IMG/VR virus record: IMGVR_UViG_3300020198_001070 | Span: 1-56,193 of that record | Length of the DNA: 56,193 bases | Direction: 5' to 3' (one strand) | DNA from: a virus | In this document: piece by piece, positions 43,195 to 50,859 of the stretch | How positions within the stretch are numbered: position 1 is the first letter of the stretch | How the letters are laid out: each line of letters opens with the position of its first letter | The notes under the pieces: generated by a model | Seen by the model: the letters and a program-made list of their open reading frames with translations, nothing else | Databases searched by the model: none | What the model was told of the DNA's origin: nothing | Position numbers and translations under genes: made by a program

Positions 43195-43202
43195 GATAAA
43201 TA
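43195..43202 (+). promoter_or_regulatory. T4-type late promoter (GATAAATA)
   Basis: One mismatch to TATAAATA, 29 nt before the PqqA-like ATG. It could express the peptide separately from the curli operon. Confidence 0.45.
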
Positions 43203-43231
43203 CAATGCTAGACAACTTATAGGAGAATACT

Positions 43232-43306
43232 ATGATTTGGGGGATACCTACGTACAACGATATTAGATTGGGATTTGAAGTCACCTGTTATATCAGTAAT
43301 CGTTAG
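43232..43306 (+). CDS. pqqA: PqqA-like PQQ precursor peptide, 24 aa
   Basis: A 24-codon gene with a perfect ribosome site (AGGAG, 6 nt before ATG). It begins MIWGIPTYND and its core RLGFEVTCYISNR matches cellular PqqA (Klebsiella core RLGLEVTLYISNR), keeping the Glu and Tyr, here E16 and Y20 in FEVTCY, that PqqE cross-links to form pyrroloquinoline quinone. No pqqB, C, D or E lie in the window; a RimK-type ATP-grasp ligase gene begins 41 nt downstream. The peptide might feed a host PQQ pathway or be a RiPP precursor for a new product. Ends TAG. Confidence 0.8.
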   Translation: MIWGIPTYNDIRLGFEVTCYISNR

Positions 43307-43347
43307 TTAAATGGTGCATTACTAGCACGTTTAACTATAAGGTTATT

Positions 43348-44220
43348 ATGACAGTCTTAATATTGACTAAACAAAAAGATTCAGATTATGAAACTACAAA
43401 ACTTTTAAACAGTTTTATTGAAAAAAATATTTCCGTCAAAATTTGTTATTTTAATAGATTTGATATTGTGATAAATCATGGTATTTTTTATGATGGTGAA
43501 CGGATAGATAACCCAAAAATAGTACTTGTGAGACTTGGTGCTGGCATTACTCGAGCAGAATTATCAGTGATACGTTTTTTTGAATTGATACAGATTCCGT
43601 GTTATAATACAAGTGATAGTATAAATCTAGTTCAAGATAAATTCCAAACAAGTGAAATATTGGCAGCAGTGAACATCGCTGTTCCACATACGATGGTTGT
43701 TAAAACGCCAGTTAGAAATAATATAGTAAAAGATACTATTGGATTTCCGTGCGTCCTTAAAGTAAATGTTGGTAGTTTTGGAGAAGGCGTATATTTGTGC
43801 CATTCTGAACAAGAGTTTTTGAATTTAATCGAATTCGTTGATGCAATACACAATGAAAAAACATTAATTGCTCAAGAATATTTAAGTGATAAACCAGGAA
43901 TGGATTTACGTGTATTCGTAGTTGGTGACAAAGTTATCGGTGCAATGAAAAGAATTGCCCCTAAAGGTGACTTTCGTGCTAATATAACACATGGTGGAAC
44001 TGGTGAAGAATTTAAAGTTTCAAAAGAAATAGAAGAAATTGCTCTTAAAACAGCAAAAGTTTTAGGTTTAACTATTGCAGGAATAGATCTACTATTTGAT
44101 GCCCGTGGGTTTAGGGTTTGTGAAGCAAATTCAAATCCAGGGTTTATTGGGTTTGACAAATATTGCAATACTGACATAGCAAATGAAATAACATCATTTA
44201 TTATTAGTAAAATTCAATGA
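43348..44220 (+). CDS. RimK-like ATP-grasp ligase
   Basis: 290 aa: pre-ATP-grasp domain, then FPCVLKVNVGSFGEGVYLC (ATP-binding Lys and Gly-rich loop), AQEYLSDKPGMDLRVFVVGD, and metal site GIDLLFDARGFRVCEANSNPGF. This is the RimK/GshB ATP-grasp group that forms amide bonds, such as Glu addition to ribosomal protein S6, or peptide cross-links in graspetides. It lies between the PqqA-like peptide and the cyclase; modifying the peptide is a natural hypothesis. A 41-nt gap precedes it and only 1 nt separates it from the cyclase. Confidence 0.82.
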   Translation: MTVLILTKQKDSDYETTKLLNSFIEKNISVKICYFNRFDIVINHGIFYDGERIDNPKIVLVRLGAGITRAELSVIRFFELIQIPCYNTSDSINLVQDKFQTSEILAAVNIAVPHTMVVKTPVRNNIVKDTIGFPCVLKVNVGSFGEGVYLCHSEQEFLNLIEFVDAIHNEKTLIAQEYLSDKPGMDLRVFVVGDKVIGAMKRIAPKGDFRANITHGGTGEEFKVSKEIEEIALKTAKVLGLTIAGIDLLFDARGFRVCEANSNPGFIGFDKYCNTDIANEITSFIISKIQ

Positions 44221-44221
44221 C

Positions 44222-46267
44222 ATGATTAAAAAAATAATTGTAAGTCCTTGGACGGCATTGTTAACATTATTGCTGGTTATCAGTGTTCGAATATCAGACC
44301 CTGTGTTTGTCGAAAGCATTAGGTTACGGTATTTTGATACGTTAATCACATCCAAACCTACCACAGAAAATAACATATTTACAGTTAATATTGATGAAGA
44401 ATCTATCAACCAATATGGACAATGGCCATTTAAACGTGATATATATGCAAACATAATACAAAATTTATACCAACATAATGCTGGATTAGTAGTATTTAAT
44501 GTATTAATGCCAGAAATAGACAGGCAGGGTGGTGATAACGTATTACAAGATGTATTATCATCATACCCAGTTATTCTACCAAATATACCATCTGATATTT
44601 CCAAAAATACCCCAAAAATACCGGGTTCAGCAGTATTAAATCCAGAATACTTAGATAGAGTTATACAATACCCAGGAATTATTGCAAATATTCCATCATT
44701 AGAAGATATTGCAGCCGGGGTCGGTACTGTTAATACATTACCGGAAATAGATGGTGTTAATCGACGGATACCATTGATAGTAACAGTCAACGACAAATTA
44801 TACCCAGCACTTAGTTTAGAAACATTACGTGTTGCGGCAGGTGATACGACATTTCAAGTAAAATTGAGTGAATTAGGTGTTGAAAAAATGCGTATACCCG
44901 CATTTGGTCCTATAACAACAGATAATTTAGGTAGAATATGGATAGATTGGAGTCAATCAGCGACCAGTATAAGTCTTTCCAATATTCCAAATGATTTGGG
45001 TGGGGCAATTGTGATAGTTGGTCCAACAGCTGCTGGAATAGGCAATCCTATACCAACAGCGAAAGGGGCAATTTTTCCACACGAAACACAAGCATCAGTA
45101 ATTGGTACTATGTTGAATAACGTAGTTATTCAACGACCTGATTACGCAGATGGTATGGAAATACTAAGTGTGTTACTAGCGGGGATGTTATTACTTGCAT
45201 TGACAAGATGGATTTATATTGGGTTACTATCAATTGTTATAGTATCTGTTGGTGCAGTTTTGGGTAGCAGGTATGTATTTTCACAGTATCTATACCTTAT
45301 CGATGTGACTTTTTTTATTAGTAGTATTGTGTTAACATCATTGCATGCATATGGTGTTAAATTTTTAAGTGAATTCTTCCAAAAACAGCAAATCAAAAAA
45401 CAATTCGGTTCATATGTAAGTCCGGTAATTGTTGAACGTTTACAAAAAAATCCTAATCTTATTAAATTGGGCGGCGAAGAAAAAATGCTGTCAGCAGTAA
45501 TGACAGATATGCGGAACTTCACGGGGTTAGGTGAAAAATATGGGTCTGATGTAGAAGGGTTTACTTCTATTATGAATGAATACATGACTACAATCAGTGT
45601 CCCGGTATTTGCAAATGATGGATGTTTAATTAAATTCATTGGTGATGCGTCTTTACATATTCATGGTGCACCATTAGATGATTCACGACACGCATACCAC
45701 GCGGTAAAAACTGCGATTGAAATGATTCAAGCAGTTGATGATTTTAATAAGCATTTGCATTCAATTGGAAAACCACCAGTTGGCATGGGGGCTGGTGTAA
45801 ATACTGGTAAAATTCTAGTAGGTAATATTGGCAGTTCTGGCAAAATGGGGTATGATGTATTAGGTGACCCAGTATCAGTAGCTAGTCGATTAGAAGGGCA
45901 AACAAAAAGTTATGGTGTATTATTATTAATTGGTCCAGATACATTTAATGATGTAAAAAATGATTTTCATTGCTTTGAACTAGATTGCATTGCTCTTAAA
46001 GGAAAATCTATTGGATTACATATCTATACACCATTGTTCAATAATGACAACTTTAACCAACCGGATGCAGAACGACATGCTTATATGATTGAAGCATACC
46101 GTGCGCAAGATTTTGACACTGCCGAAATAATGACGCGTAGTTTATTTGGTTGTTTTGGTGGTGAATTAGACCATTACTATGAATTATGGCTGGACAGAAT
46201 CAATATTATGAAAGAATTATCATTACCATCTGATTGGGATGGAATTTATCGAGCTACATCAAAATAA
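44222..46267 (+). CDS. CHASE2-domain adenylate cyclase, 681 aa
   Basis: TM helix at the N-terminus, periplasmic CHASE2 domain (residues about 35-300; FTVNIDEESINQYGQWPF, GVNRRIPLIVTVN), three TM helices to about 380, then a class III cyclase domain. Metal Asp residues lie in VMTDMRNFT and IGDAS; purine-selecting Lys (LIKFIGD) and Asp545 (GYDVLG) indicate ATP. The transition-state Asn is Ser552 (GDPVSVASR) while Arg556 is kept, so activity may be reduced or altered. Would make cAMP in response to an envelope signal. Follows the RimK-like gene with a 1-nt gap. Confidence 0.9.
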   Translation: MIKKIIVSPWTALLTLLLVISVRISDPVFVESIRLRYFDTLITSKPTTENNIFTVNIDEESINQYGQWPFKRDIYANIIQNLYQHNAGLVVFNVLMPEIDRQGGDNVLQDVLSSYPVILPNIPSDISKNTPKIPGSAVLNPEYLDRVIQYPGIIANIPSLEDIAAGVGTVNTLPEIDGVNRRIPLIVTVNDKLYPALSLETLRVAAGDTTFQVKLSELGVEKMRIPAFGPITTDNLGRIWIDWSQSATSISLSNIPNDLGGAIVIVGPTAAGIGNPIPTAKGAIFPHETQASVIGTMLNNVVIQRPDYADGMEILSVLLAGMLLLALTRWIYIGLLSIVIVSVGAVLGSRYVFSQYLYLIDVTFFISSIVLTSLHAYGVKFLSEFFQKQQIKKQFGSYVSPVIVERLQKNPNLIKLGGEEKMLSAVMTDMRNFTGLGEKYGSDVEGFTSIMNEYMTTISVPVFANDGCLIKFIGDASLHIHGAPLDDSRHAYHAVKTAIEMIQAVDDFNKHLHSIGKPPVGMGAGVNTGKILVGNIGSSGKMGYDVLGDPVSVASRLEGQTKSYGVLLLIGPDTFNDVKNDFHCFELDCIALKGKSIGLHIYTPLFNNDNFNQPDAERHAYMIEAYRAQDFDTAEIMTRSLFGCFGGELDHYYELWLDRINIMKELSLPSDWDGIYRATSK

Positions 46268-46288
46268 GGAACCCATGAAAAAAGAAAT

Positions 46289-46432
46289 ATGTCAACGACC
46301 GGTTATATGATAATGTCAGCTTGTTTAATGATAATAATTTTTGCAGTGACATTTATATGTTTTATACAAATAGTTTTCAGTAATATTTGGGATTGTGTAG
46401 TTGATACAAAATATCGGCTATTTCACAAATAA
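46289..46432 (+). CDS. small membrane protein, 47 aa
   Basis: ATG frame encoding one transmembrane helix (CLMIIIFAVTFICFIQIVF) followed by a short charged tail ending KYRLFHK. Located 21 nt after the cyclase stop. May be an accessory peptide; function unknown. Confidence 0.45.
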   Translation: MSTTGYMIMSACLMIIIFAVTFICFIQIVFSNIWDCVVDTKYRLFHK

Positions 46433-46448
46433 CGCTACACTTTTTGAA

Positions 46449-46469
46449 CCACTGGTAGCGAATCAGTGG
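46449..46469. other. hairpin between convergent genes
   Basis: CCACTG / CAGTGG stem in the gap between the rightward cyclase unit and the leftward metalloprotease. Lacks a clear T run, so termination here is uncertain. Confidence 0.35.
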
Positions 46470-46513
46470 CCCAAAGGTAGTAGGCACCTGTTGCCACGTA
46501 ACAACGTACGGTC

Positions 46514-47332
46514 CTAGGCAAGTTCTTGAAGTTTGTCTTTGTACGAATCCAATTCTTGATATACCGATTTTAAAAATCTTCTATACGATTTTTCATATCC
46601 TGGTTCTGTTCGCCCACGCATCTTACTGTAATCATGCGTAGAACGGGATGCAATATTCTTTAAAAATATATTAATTCCTTGCAATTGTTCATCGGTTGGG
46701 AGTTTATATATTTTATTGATAAGTTCTACAGCGGCTTGTTGACCATATGCGGCAATTTCATCAGGTTGGGATTTGTAAATTTCACGAGCTTTAATTTCTT
46801 CATCGGTGGTAGCAAACTTGTCCTGAACCAATGCAGTAAAAAATTTCACTTTCTCCCGTTCTATATACCCATGTTTATATTCATACCGCTGACCTTGCTG
46901 CACCTGAAGTGCATGTGTTAACTCATGTAGAAAAATCATAGCCATTTTGTTAACAATAGCGGTTAACGCATTTTCAAAATCAGTATCACCGCTAAGTTGA
47001 TTGATTTTTATCGTTATTAGATTTGCTATCAATTTCGTTGTCATATTAATGGTGTTATTTTCTTCCAAATATGACCCAGTACCTTGTTTTAAATTCACAA
47101 ATCTAATATTAATGTCATTATTATAAGTAGTTTTAACAAATGCGGTCAACCCGGTTTTAATAGCAGAAGTAAATAAATTATTATATTTTGCTAAAAATTC
47201 AACCACCATAGGTTTTGGTAAGGTATCTTTTTTATTAAAAATCGGGGTAATTGCATCTAAAATTATAGAATTTACTTCTGGGGTTTTTTGGGATACCGAT
47301 ATTCGTTCACACAAACATTCTCGTATTCTCAT
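46514..47332 (-). CDS. putative zinc metalloprotease, 272 aa
   Basis: Central motif IFLHELTHALQVQQGQRYEY is a HExxH zincin signature, with DEIAAYGQQAAVELI downstream offering a third ligand Glu. N-terminus starts MRIRECLCERI, like T4-like phage leaders; no signal peptide. Similar in design to the smaller HELVH protein at 12875. Substrate unknown; could be packaged or act on host proteins. Confidence 0.68.
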   Translation of the reverse strand: MRIRECLCERISVSQKTPEVNSIILDAITPIFNKKDTLPKPMVVEFLAKYNNLFTSAIKTGLTAFVKTTYNNDINIRFVNLKQGTGSYLEENNTINMTTKLIANLITIKINQLSGDTDFENALTAIVNKMAMIFLHELTHALQVQQGQRYEYKHGYIEREKVKFFTALVQDKFATTDEEIKAREIYKSQPDEIAAYGQQAAVELINKIYKLPTDEQLQGINIFLKNIASRSTHDYSKMRGRTEPGYEKSYRRFLKSVYQELDSYKDKLQELA

Positions 47333-47347
47333 ACAATCACCATATTC

Positions 47348-48121
47348 TTAATAATCACTATTTTTCACCCAATTTGTCAAATTTTCCTGATACCTGTCGA
47401 TAGAGTGGTTAACAAAAAAATTAATATTTCCTTTTTTAATTCCGGTAAAAAATCCCCTAACTCTATCTTTAACAATTTGCCATGATGTCATCTGTCTGAC
47501 TTGCCCATAATGATTCATATAATGTAATTCACCATGATGTTTATATCGACCAATTGGGTTACGTGTTACGATATCAGCATTATTAACCCATCTATGGTGA
47601 GTTAACTCAATTCCGTACATTAACCCAACATAAGCACCATTACCAACCCGTGGGCTACCATACGTAAATAATGCCACTGGATTTGGCATGTCATATAACC
47701 GTTTACACCGGGTTGCAATTAATGTTGCCATTGCTGCACCTAAACTATGACCAGTTAAATATATGTCCTTATGCTTCCCATATTGTTTTAACTTGTTAGA
47801 AATATCACCCCAAATGTTATCAACACTTTGCTTGAATCCTTTATGAACTTTACCGAATCCGGAACTACTGGTGACTAACATAACTCTTAAATCTGCAATT
47901 ATATCAGAAAATTGAGTTGGTTGGGTGCCTCTACATACCACAACAACGTCATCATCATTAAATAGACAATACGCGTCACTTCCATTGACACTATAAAATT
48001 CTGAGTTAAACCCCAATTCTTTAAATAATGGGCCTGCAGTAGTCGGTGACTGATATGATATATTACTAAGTTTAGCAAATAATAAACTTTGCTCTTGAAA
48101 TGATAAATTCTTGATACACAT
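47348..48121 (-). CDS. class 3 lipase (alpha/beta hydrolase)
   Basis: Nucleophile elbow YLTGHSLGAAMATLIATR (GxSxG), with oxyanion region VVVCRGTQPTQFSD, catalytic Asp likely in RWVNNADIVTRNP and His in HGELHYMNHYGQ. 257 aa; class 3 lipase pattern (FTYGSPRVGN). Good ribosome site (AAGGAA). No signal peptide, so it might act inside the cell on host membrane lipids or during lysis. Confidence 0.85.
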   Translation of the reverse strand: MCIKNLSFQEQSLLFAKLSNISYQSPTTAGPLFKELGFNSEFYSVNGSDAYCLFNDDDVVVVCRGTQPTQFSDIIADLRVMLVTSSSGFGKVHKGFKQSVDNIWGDISNKLKQYGKHKDIYLTGHSLGAAMATLIATRCKRLYDMPNPVALFTYGSPRVGNGAYVGLMYGIELTHHRWVNNADIVTRNPIGRYKHHGELHYMNHYGQVRQMTSWQIVKDRVRGFFTGIKKGNINFFVNHSIDRYQENLTNWVKNSDY

Positions 48122-48123
48122 GG

Positions 48124-48396
48124 TTATTCCTTTTTAAAATTATTATTTTTGGTATTGTCAACTTCTCTTATCTGTAAAACAGTATTCAATTTTGCGGTTA
48201 ATCGTAACAAATCATTATCACAACAACGAATTCTGTCAATGAGCGTAACCAATTCTTTACTTGCTTCTCCCAACACAGGATTAATCTCGTTTATCACAAA
48301 CGTCCATACATAATGAACCATTTTGAGCATATAAAAAGATGACACCATAGGAAACCCATAGTCGTTAATAAGTTCGGCTATTTCTGACATATTCAT
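48124..48396 (-). CDS. membrane/coiled-coil paralogue 3, 90 aa
   Basis: Begins MNMSEIAELINDYGFPMVSS, one hydrophobic helix, then a heptad helix ending DNDLLRLTAKLNTVLQIR. It shares the layout and the x-L-x-x-L/I-D/T-x-x-L-x-x-V-L ending with the next two upstream genes. YvrJ-like short membrane protein motif (GFP near the start). May be holin-related. Function unknown. Confidence 0.55.
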   Translation of the reverse strand: MNMSEIAELINDYGFPMVSSFYMLKMVHYVWTFVINEINPVLGEASKELVTLIDRIRCCDNDLLRLTAKLNTVLQIREVDNTKNNNFKKE

Positions 48397-48416
48397 TTCT
48401 GTTTCCTGTTAAAAAG

Positions 48417-48701
48417 TCAATCGCGCCTCGAATCATGTTTTCCATCAGACCTGGCTATCCTATCCAAATCAGGTCTTAAACCAAGTACCGATGATATGGT
48501 TACATCTATTTTTATCAATTCATTTGACGCGGTTTTAACTCTATTTTCCAGGGCTACCACTATACTAGCCAATGTTCTTACCGCAACAATCACATCGTTT
48601 AATACAAACTTCAACGCGGTAAAAATAAAACTACCAAGTGCACCACACGCAATGATAGGAAAAATTGTGTCGGTAAATACTGATATCAATTCTTTGTTCA
48701 T
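48417..48701 (-). CDS. membrane/coiled-coil paralogue 2, 94 aa
   Basis: FTDTIFPIIACGALGSFIFT forms the membrane helix; LENRVKTASNELIKIDVTIS then LGLRPDL forms the coiled-coil end. Same arrangement as its two neighbours; start overlaps the upstream stop by 4 nt. Confidence 0.55.
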   Translation of the reverse strand: MNKELISVFTDTIFPIIACGALGSFIFTALKFVLNDVIVAVRTLASIVVALENRVKTASNELIKIDVTISSVLGLRPDLDRIARSDGKHDSRRD

Positions 48702-48994
48702 GTGACGGCATTCATTACTTGCTGGACTTCATGATGTATCTTTTGCGGAAGCGGGGCCACCCCAAGTGAATCAGATACAAGTTTGTCAAGTTCAAGCACA
48801 TCAACATTCATTTGTCGTACCCGTCCATCCATTGACTTCATTAATCCAGTTAGTTTCTTAATTGATTTAACCACTGAATTAAGAACTAATGTTATTGCCT
48901 GTTGAATAAACCAGCCACACACTAACGCAAGCGTAATTGGAAAACCACATTTTTCAACAAGCATGAAAAAATCAGAACTAGCTATACCTTCCAT
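48698..48994 (-). CDS. membrane/coiled-coil paralogue 1, 98 aa
   Basis: EKCGFPITLALVCGWFIQQA is the membrane helix, and KSMDGRVRQMNVDVLELDKL then SDSLGVAPLP the coiled-coil end. First of three tandem paralogues followed by lipase and metalloprotease in one leftward unit, which fits a lysis or membrane role. Confidence 0.55.
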   Translation of the reverse strand: MEGIASSDFFMLVEKCGFPITLALVCGWFIQQAITLVLNSVVKSIKKLTGLMKSMDGRVRQMNVDVLELDKLVSDSLGVAPLPQKIHHEVQQVMNAVT

Positions 48995-49002
48995 TATAAA
49001 TA
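48995..49002 (+). promoter_or_regulatory. T4-type late promoter match (TATAAATA)
   Basis: Exact consensus on the plus strand, but about 150 nt before the nearest plus gene (49149); may be chance or may start a leader transcript. Confidence 0.35.
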
Positions 49003-49148
49003 CCTACTCTTTAAAGTATTTATCACATTTTGTCAGTGTCAGTTACAAAATTGTTGTCAAGCTTACCAACATTACATAAATATTTATTAACACCAGTGTT
49101 ATTTGATGTATAATATATTCATTCTTGATCAACATTGAGATAAAACAA

Positions 49149-49217
49149 ATGGGTAGAAATAACAAAATCACTGGAAACACAAGAGTCAAATCTCGCATTA
49201 AGAAGTATGTAAATTAA
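49149..49217 (+). CDS. basic 22-aa peptide
   Basis: MGRNNKITGNTRVKSRIKKY, a Lys/Arg/Asn-rich peptide. A TATAAT with TTAACA 16 nt upstream lies near 49089-49116 and a terminator follows at 49239, so it is a compact transcription unit. Could bind nucleic acid. No family recognised. Confidence 0.45.
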   Translation: MGRNNKITGNTRVKSRIKKYVN

Positions 49218-49238
49218 TAAGTAAATACAGAGATTACC

Positions 49239-49259
49239 GTCACATCTAGTGACTTTTTT
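49239..49259 (+). terminator. short intrinsic terminator
   Basis: GTCAC / GTGAC stem with loop ATCTA and T6. The same TAGTGACTTTTTT end recurs after the next gene. Confidence 0.65.
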
Positions 49260-49281
49260 AAAATATAATATAGGTATAATT

Positions 49282-50109
49282 ATGAGTACAAATGAAGAAA
49301 ATGAAGATTTTAGCGTTTCTAATTCAGATGATGAAATTAATAGCTGTAATTTTTGGCAAAATACGCTAGTTGAAATGGGATTAGATAATATTACTGAAGA
49401 ATATGTAGATTTATCTAGCTATCTAGATCATTCAGATAACACTACAATTTTAGATTGGACCAACTGGGATGATTACCAATTATCATTTGATGATGATACA
49501 AATGGTGATGATGATGATTACCAATTATCATTTGATGATGATACAAATGGTGATGATGATTATCAATTATCATTTGATGATGATACAAATGGTGATGATG
49601 ATGATTACCAATTATCATTTGATGATGATACAAATGGTGATGATGATGATTACCAATTATCATTTGATGATGATACAATGTTAGATTGGACCAACTGGGA
49701 TGATTGCCAATTATCATTTGATGATGATACAAATGGTGATGATGATGATTACCAATTATCATTTGATGATGATACAATGTTAGATTGGACCAACTGGGAT
49801 GATTGCCAATTATCATTTGATGATGATACAAATGGTGATGATGCTGATTATCAATTATCATTTGATGCATTGATGGATTCAGAATCCGTAGAGACAGAGA
49901 CATTCACATTATTTAATTTTCAAGATTTTGGTTGGAATCAACTTGAAACTGACACCACAAATCACTGGTATTGTGACAATGTTGTAGTTGAACAATTCTT
50001 AATTGATGAACCGGACAATAGTATTGACCAATTTGAATTAGAATGTAATTTAATTCAAGATAATGACGGTGATGCATTGGCATTGATCGGTGTATTACCA
50101 TTCGTATAA
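49282..50109 (+). CDS. Asp-rich tandem-repeat protein, 275 aa
   Basis: Starts at MSTNEENEDFSVSNSDDE. Residues about 60-195 consist of tandem copies of a 14-15-residue unit, DDYQLSFDDDTNGDD, sometimes alternating with TMLDWTNWDDCQLSF. The C-terminal 75 residues are non-repetitive and acidic (NFQDFGWNQLETD). Extremely acidic, so it could mimic DNA or bind cations. No signal peptide. The minus-strand frames here (His-rich) are shadows of the repeat. Confidence 0.7.
   Translation: MSTNEENEDFSVSNSDDEINSCNFWQNTLVEMGLDNITEEYVDLSSYLDHSDNTTILDWTNWDDYQLSFDDDTNGDDDDYQLSFDDDTNGDDDYQLSFDDDTNGDDDDYQLSFDDDTNGDDDDYQLSFDDDTMLDWTNWDDCQLSFDDDTNGDDDDYQLSFDDDTMLDWTNWDDCQLSFDDDTNGDDADYQLSFDALMDSESVETETFTLFNFQDFGWNQLETDTTNHWYCDNVVVEQFLIDEPDNSIDQFELECNLIQDNDGDALALIGVLPFV
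49471..49860 (+). repeat. 39-45-bp tandem coding repeat
   Basis: Units containing CCAATTATCATTTGATGATG repeat about nine times with 3-bp length variation and one larger two-part unit (containing TTAGATTGGACCAACTGGG) present three times. Typical of slippage or recombination-driven expansion. Confidence 0.9.
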
Positions 50110-50161
50110 AGGAATCGTTGTAAGTTTATATGTAAGAAAATACAGAGATATATGGATTACT

Positions 50162-50221
50162 GTCACTAGACAAAAAACCGCCTCATCATCCGAGAATCGG
50201 CAATCTCTAGTGACTTTTTTT
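50162..50221 (+). terminator. intrinsic terminator
   Basis: GTCACTAGA / TCTAGTGAC stem, with an inner hairpin CCGA..TCGG in its loop, then T7. Confidence 0.75.
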
Positions 50222-50233
50222 AAATAATGTAAC

Positions 50234-50368
50234 TGTGAAGAATTAAAAGATTTGTTTAAAGAACAATATACAACAAGTGATACTGCAACAATAGAAAACG
50301 ATTTAATAAATCAAATATACCAAAAGGGTGGATTACGTGTGCTGAGTGGAGAGATTTTAGAAAAATAA
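50234..50368 (+). pseudogene. 44-codon frame without ATG
   Basis: Encodes CEELKDLFKEQYTTSD and a continuation ending VLSGEILEK, protein-like in composition, but no ATG or GTG; TTG (50249) is the only near-start. Follows the repeat-protein terminator. Possibly the 3' end of a lost gene. Confidence 0.3.
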
Positions 50369-50518
50369 ATTAAACAGCGCATATGGAAGACATTGGTACA
50401 ATAATGGAGTAAAAAAATTATTATCTATATCCATCAGATAATAAAATCGCTGAAATGAATTTAGAAAAACGTAGACTCCATTTGAATGGATGATATGGGT
50501 TTGTGAGAATTCGTTGAA

Positions 50519-50790
50519 GGTATTGTAATAGTCTTGGCGGACTCGGCTATCGTTATGCCGACATCTCCACCCCCCATCAAAAGTGTACTTAAATCTGAAA
50601 AAGATGACGTTTGGGGATAGTACACTTTTGATGGGGATGTAAGGATTCGACGTTGAGATGAAGGAATACTGGAGAATCATCAGATAAGATGTAAAAATTA
50701 AATAAAGTAAATGCAAAAGCAAATACAAAATTTGAATTCTACACTGTAGATGGCATCTTTGATGCCATTGCTGCCTAGTAAGTAGCAAGT
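50519..50790 (+). ncRNA. ssrA: circularly permuted (two-piece) tmRNA
   Basis: The acceptor piece comes first: T-arm TCGGC/GCCGA (50543-50561) and 3' acceptor strand CATCTCC (50562-50568) with ACC. A spacer with an 18-bp precursor stem follows (50572-50636). The coding piece then starts GGGGATG (50633), pairing fully with CATCTCC, and has the tmRNA hallmark GGATTCGACG (50643-50652). P2 forms between CGTTGAGA and TCTTGGCG plus AATACT/GGTATT. The tag frame (50713-50775) encodes AKANTKFEFYTVDG... ending DAIAA, then TAG TAA inside a hairpin (TTGCT/AGCAA). It rescues stalled ribosomes. Exact ends uncertain. Confidence 0.8.
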
Positions 50791-50853
50791 TCCGGGGGTA
50801 GTGCCTTGTTATCAAATAACTAGTGGGGAGAAATCCCCACTTCATTTGCACCA
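50785..50853 (+). tRNA. tRNA-like element, possible pseudo-tRNA
   Basis: GCAAGTT pairs with CATTTGC (6 of 7) before ACCA; an arm GTGGG-GAGAAAT-CCCAC sits in the T-arm place but lacks the TTC loop; a CAA-anticodon-like loop lies in GTT-ATCAAAT-AAC. The D-arm is poor. It overlaps the tmRNA end, so it may be part of that RNA or a decayed tRNA. Confidence 0.3.
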
Positions 50854-50859
50854 ATAATT

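Noticed and set aside
49471-49860. CRISPR array
   Set aside because: Repeats are contiguous and in frame with no unique spacers; the same holds for 34407-34538.
49442-49903. Minus-strand His-rich ORF over the Asp-rich repeats
   Set aside because: It is the complement of the 39-45-bp coding repeat; the plus frame has a proper start, unique flanks and a terminator.
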